Positions 46,813-55,688 are shown, numbered from the stretch's first letter. The stretch: DNA of 64,000 nucleotides from Anaerofilum sp. An201 (GCF_002160015.1 NZ_NFJT01000013.1:1-64000); one strand, 5' to 3'. Made by a program: numbers and translations. Notes: a model not told the origin generated them from the sequence alone.

Positions 46813-47641
46813 CCTGTTTTCCTCCCGTTGCACGGCCGGGCAGCCGCCGTTCCAGCCAGCGGGCCAGCAGCCGCACGCACAGCAGTGTGCACAGCAGCGC
46901 CAGCACCGGCGGCAGCAGCCACCACAGCCAGTAATCTGTGAAATAAATGCCCGAAAAGCGGCTGGCTTTGCTGATCATCAGCCCCCACGAGCGGGCCAGC
47001 GGGTCGCCCAGGCCCAGATAGGCCAGCGACGATTCCTGCAAAATCGCCCGCCCGCAGACGCCCAGCCCGTTCACCGCCGCAAGGCCCAGCACCTCCGGCA
47101 GGATGTGGGCGCGCAGGATATACCACAGCCCGCCGCCGTACCGCGCCGCCAGCCGCACATACATCCGCCCCCGCACCGCGGCGGCCGCCGCCCGCACCTG
47201 CTTGGCGATGGGCGCCCAGCTGAACAGGGTGATGATGAGCGCCAGCACCGCGCGGCTCTGGCCGAAAAAGGCCCCCAGCACCACCAGCACCGGCAGCTGC
47301 GGCATGGCGAGAAACAGGTGGATGACGAGATCCACCGCCGCGGCCGCCCCGCCGGGAGCCAGTGCCGCCGCCATGCCCGCCGCCGTTCCCAGCACAAAGG
47401 CCCCCGCCGCGCAGACAAGCCCCAGCGCCATGCTGGAGAAAAAGCCGCCGGACAGCTGGGCGTAGATGTCCACCCCCAGATTGTCGGTGCCCAGCAGATG
47501 CCCCGCGCCGGGCGGCTGGAGGGAATCGCCGCTGGGCAGGTCGGCCGGGCGGGGATTGGCCCACAGCCCCAGCGCGAAAAACACCGCCAGCGCCGCCAGC
47601 ATGCCGCCCAGCACAAAGGCCGGCCAGTTTTTGCGCATCAT
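46799..47641 (-). CDS. ABC transporter permease, DppC type
   Basis: A 280-residue membrane protein with about six helices and the DppC-family pattern GHLLGTDNLGVDIYAQLSGG near the N-terminus and the LQESSLAYLGLGDPLARSWG segment that follows the EAA loop. It forms half of the channel of the importer. Its start (ATG 47641) overlaps the end of the DppB-type gene by 4 nt, and its end overlaps the ATPase gene, so the genes are translationally coupled. Confidence 0.88.
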   Translation of the reverse strand: MMRKNWPAFVLGGMLAALAVFFALGLWANPRPADLPSGDSLQPPGAGHLLGTDNLGVDIYAQLSGGFFSSMALGLVCAAGAFVLGTAAGMAAALAPGGAAAAVDLVIHLFLAMPQLPVLVVLGAFFGQSRAVLALIITLFSWAPIAKQVRAAAAAVRGRMYVRLAARYGGGLWYILRAHILPEVLGLAAVNGLGVCGRAILQESSLAYLGLGDPLARSWGLMISKASRFSGIYFTDYWLWWLLPPVLALLCTLLCVRLLARWLERRLPGRATGGKQDGAA

Positions 47642-48594
47642 GCCGCCCCCCTTTTCCGGTTGATCCAGTCGCCCGCCGCCAGGCTGCACACCATCAGCAG
47701 CGCCGACAGCCCGAACACCCCCTGCAGCATCGGGTAATCGCGGTAGCGCACCGCCTCGCGCATCACGGTGCCCACCCCCGGATAGCCAAAGACGTTCTCC
47801 ACCAGCAGCGCGCCGCCCAGCGCCTGCCCCAGACCGAGAAAGGCGCGGGCAATGATGGGGGGCGCGGCGTTGCGCAGCAGGTACACCCGCCGGATGCGCC
47901 CCTCGGCCAGCCCCTTGGCGCGCGCGCCGGTGAGATACGGCCGGGAGGCCACCGCCAGACAGCTGGCGCGGGCGGTGAAGAAAAAGCCCGGCGTCATCAC
48001 CAGCCACAGCGACACCGTCGGCAGCAGCGCGTGCAGCGCGAGGTCTGCCAGCCGCTGCACCGGACCGGTATAGACGGCAAAGGCGGTCTCTCCCCCGCCC
48101 AGCGGCAGCCATCCGCTGGGGGCGGCCACGCAGAACAGAAGCAAAAGGCCGATGAGATACGGCGGCGTCTCACACAGCAGCGACGCCGCCGCGGGCAGCA
48201 CCCGGTCGGCCCTCTCGCTGCGCACGCACCACAGCGCCAGCGCCACCCCGGCGGCGAGGCTGGCCGCCAGGCTCACCGCCATCAGACCCGCCGTCCAGGG
48301 CAGGCGCTGGGCCAGCACCTCGGCCACCGGCATGTGGTAGTGGATGCTGTAGCCCCAGTCCCCGCGCAGGTTTCGGGACACTGTGTCCCGAAACTGCTGT
48401 GCCAGCGGTTTGTCCAGCCCGTACCATTCCCGCAGCTGCTCCAGCTGCTCGGCGGTGTAGGCGGCGTCCATCTCCTCGCCGCCCACCGCGCTGGAATACT
48501 GCAGCGGGTCGCCGGGCATCAGGCGGGGAAGGAAAAAGTTGAACAGGTACAGCGCCACCAGCGTGGCCGCAAACAGCAGCGCTCTGCGCTTCAT
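47638..48594 (-). CDS. ABC transporter permease, DppB type
   Basis: A 318-residue membrane permease with the DppB signature FLPRLMPGDPLQY in the first helix and loop, LDKPLAQQFRDTV, and LVENVFGYPGVGTVMREAV. It pairs with the DppC-type protein. ATG 48594 has a weak GGGGGA site 8 nt upstream. The frame is open farther upstream only because it crosses the dispersed repeat in the 133-nt gap to the binding-protein gene. Confidence 0.88.
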   Translation of the reverse strand: MKRRALLFAATLVALYLFNFFLPRLMPGDPLQYSSAVGGEEMDAAYTAEQLEQLREWYGLDKPLAQQFRDTVSRNLRGDWGYSIHYHMPVAEVLAQRLPWTAGLMAVSLAASLAAGVALALWCVRSERADRVLPAAASLLCETPPYLIGLLLLFCVAAPSGWLPLGGGETAFAVYTGPVQRLADLALHALLPTVSLWLVMTPGFFFTARASCLAVASRPYLTGARAKGLAEGRIRRVYLLRNAAPPIIARAFLGLGQALGGALLVENVFGYPGVGTVMREAVRYRDYPMLQGVFGLSALLMVCSLAAGDWINRKRGAA

Positions 48595-48620
48595 CGGTTT
48601 TCCCCCTTTCGTTCCATGCC

Positions 48621-48672
48621 AAAGGCTTCCCCCTGGGGGGAAGCTGTCACGCGAAGCGTGACTGATGAGGGG
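48621..48672 (+). repeat. Dispersed double-hairpin repeat, copy C
   Basis: AAAGGCTTCCCCCTGGGGGGAAGC is followed by a second stem (TCACGC/GCGTGA) and TGATGAGGGG. It shares the layout of copies A, B and D but the loop of hairpin two differs. It lies in the middle of the ABC operon, on the strand opposite to transcription. Confidence 0.75.
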
Positions 48673-48727
48673 AAGTCCGGCGGACCGCACCCGCTCCCCC
48701 CAGCCGCTGTGCAGGCATCCGCTCTGC

Positions 48728-50287
48728 TCACCGCAGCATATACGACAGCCGGTTCTGCTCGGCCTGCTGATAGGCATAGGTCTTCATCCATCCGTCGTAC
48801 ACATCCTTGCGGTACATCGAATAGGATGACCTGGTGGCCACCACCACCAGCGGGATCTCCCGGCTGATCTCCACCTGCAGCTCGGCCAGCAGCTCCTTGC
48901 GCCTGTCCGGGTCGGGTTCCGCCTTTTGTGCGTCGGCCAGCGCGGTGATGGCCGCGTTTTCGTATCCGATCGGCCCCATGTTGTGGGGGTTGCCGCCCTT
49001 GTTTTTGGCGGTGTCGGAGAAAACGGTGCGCAGATAATCGGGCGGATTGTTCCCCCATCCGCCGTTCGACACCAGCGCCAGCTCGTAATCGCCCGCATTC
49101 ACCATCTGGTCGCGAGTGGCGGAGTCATACGCCTGCACCGTCACCGCCACGCCCGCCGCCCGCAGATCGTTCGCCAGCAGCTCGGCGATGGCCAGGTCGT
49201 CGCCGGAATCGGCGCACAGCATCGTCAGCTCCAGCCCCAGCGGCTCCAGCAATGCCTTCGCCTTGCCGGGCCGGTAGGGATACTGCACGCAGCCGGGCGC
49301 GTAGTAGGGGCTGGAGGGCGGCACATACCCCGCGCTGCCCACGCTGCCCGCGCCGCGGAATACCTTGTCCACCACCGCCTGCCGGTCCAGCGCCCAATAC
49401 AGCGCCTCACGCAGCGATTTGTCCAGCAGCTGCGGGCATTTTTCAAAGTTCACCAGCAGCTTTGTGCCCATGTCGTCGCTCTTTTCCACCAGCCCGATCG
49501 ACGGGTCGTCCCGGTAGCGTCCGGCCAGGTCGGCGGGCATGTCGGTGATGTCGATCTCGCCCCTCTCAAAGGACAGCAGCGGATCGCTCACCGGCACGAA
49601 CAGCACCCGCTGGGCCGCCGGGGTGCCCGCGCAGAAATCGTTTTGGGCGGTGAACTCATAGCTGCCGGTGGCCGCGTCGTAGCCGGTGCAGGCATACGCG
49701 CCGCTGCCCACCAGATAGCCCTCGCCGGTGTAGGTGTAGGGGTCGTCCACCTGTTCCCAGATGTGCCTGGGCAGGATCACAAAGCTGCCCAGCGCCGACA
49801 GGGTGTCGGCGTCGGTGCGGGCGGCGGTGATGGTGATGGTGCGCTCGTCCTGCACCGCATAGCTCTCCACCAGGAAGGCGTCCCCCGCCCCCAGGCTGGC
49901 CGACACCGGCGGATGGGCGCGGTAGTAGTCGATGGTGAAGGCCACGTCGGCAGTGGTGAGCGGGGTGCCGTCCTGGAACTTTGCGCCCTCGCGCAGGGTG
50001 AAGGTGTACTCGCTGCCGCTTTGCCGCCAGCTCTCGGCCAGCCAGCCCACGTCGCCCGTCTCGTCCTTTTCGAGCAGGCTGCCGTAGACCAGCCGCATCC
50101 TGGCCTGGCCCGGCCCGCGGGACTGGTGCAGAAAGGGGTTGGGCGCGCCCCAGTCGGTGCCGCCCGCCAGACGCAGCGTCTGCACCTGGCCGGGCAGCAG
50201 GCTGCCCGTCTGGGACGCCGGGGCCGCACAGCCTGCCAGCAGCGCCAGCGCCAGCAGCACGGACAGGAGGCGTTTGCGGTATTTCAT
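48728..50287 (-). CDS. ABC transporter substrate-binding lipoprotein (SBP family 5)
   Basis: A 519-residue lipoprotein: the signal peptide ends in LLAGC (Cys 20). The body is a family 5 solute-binding fold with WLAESWRQSGSEYTFTLREG, FQDGTPLTTADVAFTIDYYR and YWALDRQAVVDKVFRG. These proteins bind peptides, nickel chelates or other small polar solutes; the ligand cannot be read from the sequence. It is the first gene of a four-gene importer operon on the minus strand, and it is preceded by a structured leader with a terminator. ATG 50287 has AAGGA upstream. Confidence 0.9.
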   Translation of the reverse strand: MKYRKRLLSVLLALALLAGCAAPASQTGSLLPGQVQTLRLAGGTDWGAPNPFLHQSRGPGQARMRLVYGSLLEKDETGDVGWLAESWRQSGSEYTFTLREGAKFQDGTPLTTADVAFTIDYYRAHPPVSASLGAGDAFLVESYAVQDERTITITAARTDADTLSALGSFVILPRHIWEQVDDPYTYTGEGYLVGSGAYACTGYDAATGSYEFTAQNDFCAGTPAAQRVLFVPVSDPLLSFERGEIDITDMPADLAGRYRDDPSIGLVEKSDDMGTKLLVNFEKCPQLLDKSLREALYWALDRQAVVDKVFRGAGSVGSAGYVPPSSPYYAPGCVQYPYRPGKAKALLEPLGLELTMLCADSGDDLAIAELLANDLRAAGVAVTVQAYDSATRDQMVNAGDYELALVSNGGWGNNPPDYLRTVFSDTAKNKGGNPHNMGPIGYENAAITALADAQKAEPDPDRRKELLAELQVEISREIPLVVVATRSSYSMYRKDVYDGWMKTYAYQQAEQNRLSYMLR

Positions 50288-50321
50288 CGTCTCATCCTTT
50301 CGTTTTTCATGGCACGGCCGC

Positions 50322-50368
50322 AAAAAAGCGGCCAGACAGGGCGGAACTCCTTCCGTCTGCCTGGCCGC
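50322..50368 (-). terminator. Attenuator terminator in front of the SBP gene
   Basis: Read on the minus strand, GCGGCCAGGCAGACGG, a short loop (AAGGAGTT) and the pairing arm CCGCCCTGTCTGGCCGC are followed directly by TTTTTTG. This is a complete rho-independent terminator 35 nt before the start codon of the operon's first gene, so the operon must be controlled by antitermination. Confidence 0.85.
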
Positions 50369-50511
50369 TGCGTGTCTGCCCGATGGCCGGGAACTGCTGC
50401 TCCGGAACAAGGCGGGGCCTGCCTGGCCCCTCTGCGCGCGAGCCGGTTGTGCGCATGGTTCTGTGCGGGGCGCTGTGCGCCGCCCGCCGGTCTTCCTGAC
50501 CGGCCGATACA
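50369..50511 (-). promoter_or_regulatory. Structured 5' leader of the ABC operon, candidate riboswitch or attenuator
   Basis: The transcript from the promoter at 50517-50546 runs about 140 nt through three hairpins before the terminator: GCCGGTC/GACCGGC (50486-50504), a GCGGCGC/GCGCCCCGC stem (about 50465-50483) and GGGGCC/GGCCCC (50414-50430). A GGGCAGAC segment (50374-50381) repeats part of the terminator 5' arm and could compete for the 3' arm. No T-box, cobalamin, ykkC or clear NiCo consensus was seen by eye. The ligand is unknown. Confidence 0.6.
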
Positions 50512-50516
50512 GTATC

Positions 50517-50546
50517 AGCATACCATATCCCGCCCCGCGCTGTCAA
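50517..50546 (-). promoter_or_regulatory. Promoter of the ABC importer operon
   Basis: On the minus strand, a perfect TTGACA (50546-50541), an 18-nt spacer and TATGCT (50522-50517). Transcription should start near 50510, about 220 nt before the first gene. Confidence 0.8.
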
Positions 50547-50816
50547 CGCGCCGCACGGCGCCAAAAACTTGTTCGCTTCCAAACAAGACTTGTGCAAATA
50601 GGCAAATTTCCATTTTATTCCCAGCGAATTATGCAACGTTTTGTCCTGTTTTCACGGTTTTGCAAAGGGAAACCGGGGATTTTTTGTCGCTGTTTGCTCT
50701 TGAAATCAAGGGCGAAAAATGGCTAAAATGAATATGACCCATCGAAAGACGGGCTATTTTGTTGTACAATCCTATTCTACTATATTAAATAAGTAAGGCG
50801 GAAAGGGGTTTTTTGC

Positions 50817-53729
50817 TTGAGGATCGGCCTTGACATCGGTTCCACCACCATCAAATGCGCCGTGCTGGACGATAACGGCCAGCTGGTGCATTCCAGCTAC
50901 GAGCGTCACTACAGTCACATCACCGAAAAAGCCGCCCAGCTGCTGGAGCAGCTGGCGGAAAACGGCATCGCCGGCGCACAGCTGGCCATCTCGGGCTCGG
51001 CCGGCATGGGCCTTGCACAGCGGTGCGGCGTGCCGTTCGTGCAGGAGGTGTTCGCCACCCGTGTGGCGGCCCAGCGCCTGGCGCCTGCCACCGACGCCAT
51101 CATCGAGCTGGGCGGCGAGGACGCCAAGATCCTCTTTCTGACAAACGGCACCGAGGTGCGCATGAACGGCAGCTGTGCCGGCGGCACCGGTGCCTTCATC
51201 GACCAGATGGCCACCCTGCTGCACCTGACCCCCGCCGAGCTGGACGAGGAGGCCAAAAAGGCCGAAAAGACCTACACCATCGCCAGCCGGTGCGGCGTGT
51301 TCGCCAAAACCGACGTGCAGCCGCTGCTGAACCAAGGCGCGCGCATCCCGGACATCGCCGCCAGCATCTTGACCGCGGTGGCCAACCAGACCATCGCCGG
51401 CCTGGCGCAGGGCCGCCCCATCGACGGCAACGTGCTCTATCTGGGCGGGCCGCTCACCTTCTTCTCGCAGCTGCGGGTGGCGTTCGACAAAGCGCTGGAC
51501 CTCACCGGCACCTGCCCGGAAAACAGCCTTTTGTATGTGGCGATGGGCGCGGCCTTCTACGCCGACGCCGCCTTCGATCCCGCCGCCGTGGCCGCGCGCA
51601 TCCGCGAGACGGCCGGCGAGGGCAGCTATGCCAGCCAGCCGCCGCTGTTCGCGAACGCGCAGGAGTATGAGGAGTTCCACGCCCGCCACCTGAAAGCCTG
51701 CGTCCCCCGCCTGGCCTTCGGCGAGGATGTGGGCCCGGTGCACATCGGCATCGACGCCGGCAGCACCACTCTGAAAATGGCGGTCATCGACGGCAGCGGC
51801 AACCTGCTCTTCACCAGCTACCAGCCGAACTCCGGCAACCCCATCCCGCTGGTGCGGCAGCTGTTGCAGGACCTCTACAGCCGGCACCCCGGCCTGTGCA
51901 TCGCCAGCGTCACCACCACCGGCTACGGCGAGGCGCTGGTGAAGAGCGCCTTCGAGGCCGATTTCAGCATCGTGGAGACGGTGGCACACTTCACCGCCGC
52001 GCGGCACTTCCTGCCCGACGTGGATTTCGTCATCGACATCGGCGGCCAGGACATGAAGTGCTTCAAGATCGAGAACGGGGCCATCAGCGATATCTTCCTG
52101 AACGAGGCCTGCTCCTCCGGCTGCGGCAGCTTTTTGCAGACCTTCGCCGAGGCGCTGGGCTACACAGTGCCGGAATTCGCCAAACTGGCCCTCTTTGCCG
52201 ACCATCCGGTGGACCTGGGCAGCCGGTGCACCGTGTTCATGAACTCCAGCGTCAAGCAGGCCCAGAAGGACGGCGCGTCGATCGAGAACATCTCGGCCGG
52301 CCTGTCCATCAGCGTGGTGAAGAACGCGCTGTATAAGGTGATCCGCGCCTCCCGCCCCGAGGAGCTGGGACGCCGCATCGTGGTGCAGGGCGGCACCTTC
52401 TACAACGAGGCGGTGCTGCGCGCCTTCGAGCAGGAGATGGGCGTGCAGGTGATCCGCCCCGACATCGCCGGCCTGATGGGCGCGTTCGGCGCGGCGCTGT
52501 ACGGCAAGGCCCACGCGGCCCCCGGCGCGCGCAGCCAGGTGCTGAGCGCCGAAGCGCTGCGCGGCTTCACCCACGAGGTGAAGAGCATCGTCTGCGGCGG
52601 CTGCGGGAACCACTGCCAGCTCACCGTGAACACCTTCGCGGGCGGCAAGAAATACATCAGCGGCAACCGGTGCGAAAAGCCGGTGACCCACCAGGATTCC
52701 GACGTCCAGCGCGACCTCTACGCCTACAAGCTCAAAAGCCTGCTGGCCTACAGGCCCATCCCCGGCCCCCGCGGAAAGATCGGCATCCCGCTGGCGCTGA
52801 ACATGTACGAACTGCTGCCCTTCTGGCACACCTTCTTCACCCGCCTGGGCTTCGAGGTGGTCACCAGCCCGGTGTCCAACCGCCAGCTGTACCTGTCCGG
52901 CCAGGCCACCATCCCCAGCGACACCGTCTGCTTCCCGGCGAAACTCGTGCACGGCCACATCCGGGCGCTGTCCGGCATGGGGGTGGACGCGGTGTTCTAC
53001 CCCTGCCTGACCTACAACCTGGACGAAGGCCTGGGCGACAACCACTACAACTGCCCGGTGGTGGCTTACTACCCCGAGGTGGTCGAGGCCAACTGCCGCG
53101 AGCTGACCGGCATCCCCTTCATCTACGATTACATCGGCATCCATCGCCGCAAAGACTTCGAGAAGAAGATGCCCGCCATCCTGGCCAAATACTTCTCCGG
53201 CATCACCGCCGCCGAAGTGAAGGCCGCGTCGGACGCCGCGTATGCGGAATACGAGCGCCACATGGCCGATATCCGCGCTGAGGGCGGCCGCATCATCGCC
53301 CGCGCCCGCGAGGAAAAACGCCCCATCGTGGTGCTGGCGGGACGCCCCTACCATGTGGACCCCGAGGTGAACCACGGCATCGACCGCCTGGTGTGCAGCT
53401 GCGGCGCGGCGGTGGTCACCGAGGACAGCGTCAGCTGGCTGGAGGAGAAATTCCCCACCCGCGTGCTGAACCAGTGGACCTACCATTCCCGCCTCTACGC
53501 GGCGGCGAAGTATGTGTGCAGCCAGCCCGACATGGAGCTGGTGCAGCTGGTGAGCTTCGGCTGCGGCGTGGACGCCATCACCACCGACGAGACCCGCGAG
53601 ATCCTCCACAGCGAGGGACGGCTGTACACCCAGATCAAGATCGACGAGATCACCAACCTCGGCGCGGTGAACATCCGGCTGCGCAGCCTGTTCGCCGCCA
53701 TCGAGGCCCGAAAGGAGGCGCAGAAATGA
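50817..53729 (+). CDS. 2-hydroxyacyl-CoA dehydratase activase-like protein, two ATPase domains plus DUF2229-type region
   Basis: A 970-residue protein of the BcrAD/BadFG/HgdC family. Two ASKHA ATPase domains are seen: residues about 3-260 (GLDIGSTTIK, with Fe-S cysteines near 121 in GSCAGGTGAF and near 159 in SRCGVF) and about 305-580 (GIDAGSTTLK, CSSGCGSFLQ). The C-terminal part (about 640-970) is a DUF2229-like region with a conserved Cys pattern (CGGCGNHC). It starts with TTG 50817, with AAAGGGG 8 nt upstream. The role of this double-activase type is not established. It is coupled to the next gene by a 4-nt overlap. Confidence 0.88.
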   Translation: MRIGLDIGSTTIKCAVLDDNGQLVHSSYERHYSHITEKAAQLLEQLAENGIAGAQLAISGSAGMGLAQRCGVPFVQEVFATRVAAQRLAPATDAIIELGGEDAKILFLTNGTEVRMNGSCAGGTGAFIDQMATLLHLTPAELDEEAKKAEKTYTIASRCGVFAKTDVQPLLNQGARIPDIAASILTAVANQTIAGLAQGRPIDGNVLYLGGPLTFFSQLRVAFDKALDLTGTCPENSLLYVAMGAAFYADAAFDPAAVAARIRETAGEGSYASQPPLFANAQEYEEFHARHLKACVPRLAFGEDVGPVHIGIDAGSTTLKMAVIDGSGNLLFTSYQPNSGNPIPLVRQLLQDLYSRHPGLCIASVTTTGYGEALVKSAFEADFSIVETVAHFTAARHFLPDVDFVIDIGGQDMKCFKIENGAISDIFLNEACSSGCGSFLQTFAEALGYTVPEFAKLALFADHPVDLGSRCTVFMNSSVKQAQKDGASIENISAGLSISVVKNALYKVIRASRPEELGRRIVVQGGTFYNEAVLRAFEQEMGVQVIRPDIAGLMGAFGAALYGKAHAAPGARSQVLSAEALRGFTHEVKSIVCGGCGNHCQLTVNTFAGGKKYISGNRCEKPVTHQDSDVQRDLYAYKLKSLLAYRPIPGPRGKIGIPLALNMYELLPFWHTFFTRLGFEVVTSPVSNRQLYLSGQATIPSDTVCFPAKLVHGHIRALSGMGVDAVFYPCLTYNLDEGLGDNHYNCPVVAYYPEVVEANCRELTGIPFIYDYIGIHRRKDFEKKMPAILAKYFSGITAAEVKAASDAAYAEYERHMADIRAEGGRIIARAREEKRPIVVLAGRPYHVDPEVNHGIDRLVCSCGAAVVTEDSVSWLEEKFPTRVLNQWTYHSRLYAAAKYVCSQPDMELVQLVSFGCGVDAITTDETREILHSEGRLYTQIKIDEITNLGAVNIRLRSLFAAIEARKEAQK

Positions 53730-55012
53730 GCGAGCGCAATTTTGATTTCCCCCGCTTCACCAAAGAGATGAAGTCCACCCACAAGCTGCTGGTGCCCAAC
53801 ATGGCGCCGCTGCACTTTGAGATCTTGCAGAGCATCCTGCGGGACGAGGGCTACGACATCGAGGTGCTGCAGGACGACGGCCCCGGCATCGCCGAGGAGG
53901 GCCTGAAATACGTCCACAACGACACCTGCTACCCGGCGCTGCTGGTGATCGGGCAGTTCATCACGGCGCTGAAGAGCGGCCGGTACGACCTCGACCGTAC
54001 CGCTCTTATCATCACCCAGACGGGCGGCGGCTGCCGTGCCTCCAACTACATCCACCTGCTGCGCAAGGCGCTGGAGAAGGCGGGGCTGGGCCATATACCG
54101 GTGGCCAGCCTGAACTTCAGCGGCCTGGAAAAGGACAGCGGCTTTTCGGTGACGCTGCCCCTGCTGCGCAAGCTGCTGGCCGCGGTGCTGTACGGCGATA
54201 TGCTGATGAGCCTGCGCAACCAGACCGCCCCCTACACCGCCGTTCCCGGCGCGGCCGAGGCGCTGACCCAGCAGTGGGTGGAGAAGCTGAACGCCCGCTT
54301 CCATGTCGGCAAGGGCACCGCCGAGAAGGAGCTGTTCGCCAACTTCGACGCCATCGCGGCCGACTTCGCGGCGCTGGAGCTGCACCGCGTCCCCCGCGTG
54401 AAGGTGGGCGTCGTGGGAGAGATCTATGTGAAGTACTCCCCGCTGGGCAACAACCATCTGGAGGAGTTTCTGGCGAGCGAGGGGTGCGAGGTGAACCTGC
54501 CGGGCCTTCTGGGCTTTGTGCAGTACTGCATCGCCAACACCTCCGAGACCATCCGCCTGTACGGCGGCAGCGGCCTGACCGCCTTCGGGGCCGACGCGCT
54601 CCTCCGCTACATCGACCGTCTGGAGCGCAAAATGGGCGACGCCATCCGCCGCCACGGCCTGCATGCGCCCACCGCATTCCTGGACATGAAAAAGCTGGCC
54701 GAGGGCCTCATCAGCTACGGCAACAAGATGGGCGAAGGCTGGCTGCTCACCGCCGAGATGGCCGAGCTGATCACCACCGGCTACGAGAACATCGTCTGCG
54801 CCCAGCCGTTCGGCTGCCTGCCCAACCACATCTGCGGCAAGGGCATGGTGAACAAGCTGCGCGCGATGTACCCCAAAGCCAACATCACCCCCATCGACTA
54901 CGACCCCAGCGCCACCCGCGTGAACCAGGAGAACCGCATCAAGCTGATGCTGGCGGTGGCGCGCGAGCGCCTGGCAGACGCCGGACCGGCCGCCGAGCCG
55001 GCAACGGTCTGA
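53726..55012 (+). CDS. HgdB-like 2-hydroxyacyl-CoA dehydratase-related protein
   Basis: A 428-residue protein that matches the C-terminal third of the roughly 1,400-residue activase-related proteins of Clostridia. Conserved cysteines that may hold an Fe-S cluster are in VHNDTCYPALL, TQTGGGCRASNY and CAQPFGCLPNHICGKG. The ATGA overlap (53726-53729) with the previous gene means that what is a single chain in most relatives is encoded here by two genes. Electron transfer or sensing has been suggested for such proteins, but no function is proven. Confidence 0.85.
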   Translation: MSERNFDFPRFTKEMKSTHKLLVPNMAPLHFEILQSILRDEGYDIEVLQDDGPGIAEEGLKYVHNDTCYPALLVIGQFITALKSGRYDLDRTALIITQTGGGCRASNYIHLLRKALEKAGLGHIPVASLNFSGLEKDSGFSVTLPLLRKLLAAVLYGDMLMSLRNQTAPYTAVPGAAEALTQQWVEKLNARFHVGKGTAEKELFANFDAIAADFAALELHRVPRVKVGVVGEIYVKYSPLGNNHLEEFLASEGCEVNLPGLLGFVQYCIANTSETIRLYGGSGLTAFGADALLRYIDRLERKMGDAIRRHGLHAPTAFLDMKKLAEGLISYGNKMGEGWLLTAEMAELITTGYENIVCAQPFGCLPNHICGKGMVNKLRAMYPKANITPIDYDPSATRVNQENRIKLMLAVARERLADAGPAAEPATV

Positions 55013-55019
55013 CGCCCCC

Positions 55020-55048
55020 TTGCCTGCGGCGCGGGGATGTGGTAAGAT
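55020..55048 (+). promoter_or_regulatory. Promoter of the small membrane-protein gene
   Basis: TTGCCT (55020-55025), a 17-nt spacer and TAAGAT (55043-55048) lie 30 nt before ATG 55079. Confidence 0.6.
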
Positions 55049-55078
55049 AATGGCATCCAGACCCAAGGGAGGAACACC

Positions 55079-55492
55079 ATGCAGATCCTGATCGCGCTGC
55101 TTGTTGTGGCGGCCGTTGTTGTATTCACCTATCTCATCGTCCAAAAGCAGGACCAGCGCCGCCGCGTGGGCGGGGCCATCTGTGCCGAATACCGCACCGA
55201 CCTGCCCTTCGACCTGTGCATGGACGCGATGCGCTGCCAGACGGACGACGACATCTTCGTCTACGACTTCACCCGCCAGACGGACGGCAGCTTCCTTTTG
55301 CACTTCACGATGCACCGCGCCACCAGCCAGCCGATGGACACGCTGTACCAGATGCGCATCGACGGCGGCAGCCGGACGGTCATCAGCCTGAACTTCATCC
55401 GGGAGGCCTTCGGCAATCCGGAACCGGTGTTCGGGGTGGAGCTGCTGGACGCCTTCATCTGCCGCAAGCTCTCGGCCGAGCGCACGGCCTGA
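55079..55492 (+). CDS. Hypothetical protein with one N-terminal transmembrane helix
   Basis: A 137-residue protein that I do not recognise. It starts with a membrane helix (about 2-21, ILIALLVVAAVVVFTYLIV) followed by a basic stretch (KQDQRRR), then a soluble, mainly beta domain of about 110 residues. GGGAGG precedes the ATG and the gene has its own promoter and a terminator at about 55538-55570. The codon pattern matches its neighbours, so it is a real gene. Function unknown. Confidence 0.75.
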   Translation: MQILIALLVVAAVVVFTYLIVQKQDQRRRVGGAICAEYRTDLPFDLCMDAMRCQTDDDIFVYDFTRQTDGSFLLHFTMHRATSQPMDTLYQMRIDGGSRTVISLNFIREAFGNPEPVFGVELLDAFICRKLSAERTA

Positions 55493-55537
55493 GGGCAAAA
55501 AAGGCTTTCCTTTTGCGAAGGTATCTGATATAATAAA

Positions 55538-55570
55538 AGGGCGCCCCCCATTTTGGGCGGCGCTTTTTTC
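55538..55570 (+). terminator. Terminator after the small membrane-protein gene
   Basis: A GC-rich imperfect hairpin (GGGCGCCCCCCA, then TGGGCGGCGC) is followed by TTTTTTC immediately before the tRNA gene. Confidence 0.6.
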
Positions 55571-55647
55571 GGGCCAGTAGCTCAGCTGGTCAGAGCTGTC
55601 GGCTCATAACCGATTGGTCGCGGGTTCAAGTCCTGCCTGGCCCACCA
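55571..55647 (+). tRNA. tRNA with CAU anticodon (Met, or Ile2 after lysidine modification)
   Basis: 77 nt including an encoded CCA. The acceptor stem is GGGCCAG/CTGGCCC, the D-arm contains AGCTCAGCTGGTCAGAGC, the anticodon loop is CTCATAA with anticodon CAT, and the T-arm has GGTTCAAGTCC. A G-C first pair excludes the initiator tRNA. The anticodon arm cannot alone separate elongator Met from Ile2; the variable loop and T-arm (TTGGTCGCGGGTTCAAGTCC) are reminiscent of Ile2. Confidence 0.93.
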
Positions 55648-55649
55648 AA

Positions 55650-55688
55650 AATCCCGAACGCGAAATGCGTTCGGGATTTTTCCTTTTT
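55650..55688 (+). terminator. Terminator after the tRNA
   Basis: A perfect stem (AATCCCGAACGC, loop GAAAT, GCGTTCGGGATT) is followed by TTTCCTTTTT. Confidence 0.85.

Noticed and set aside
50369-50511. NiCo riboswitch match for the ABC operon leader
   Set aside because: G-rich and CAGG-containing segments look similar at first sight, but I could not place the AGCAGGC, GCAG, GGCAA and GGGA junction elements in the right order. Kept as an unassigned leader until an Rfam search is done.
55571-55647. tRNA as integration site of the recombinase element
   Set aside because: The tRNA is intact, 14 kb from the recombinase, and followed by its own terminator; no partial tRNA copy was seen near 39-41 kb.
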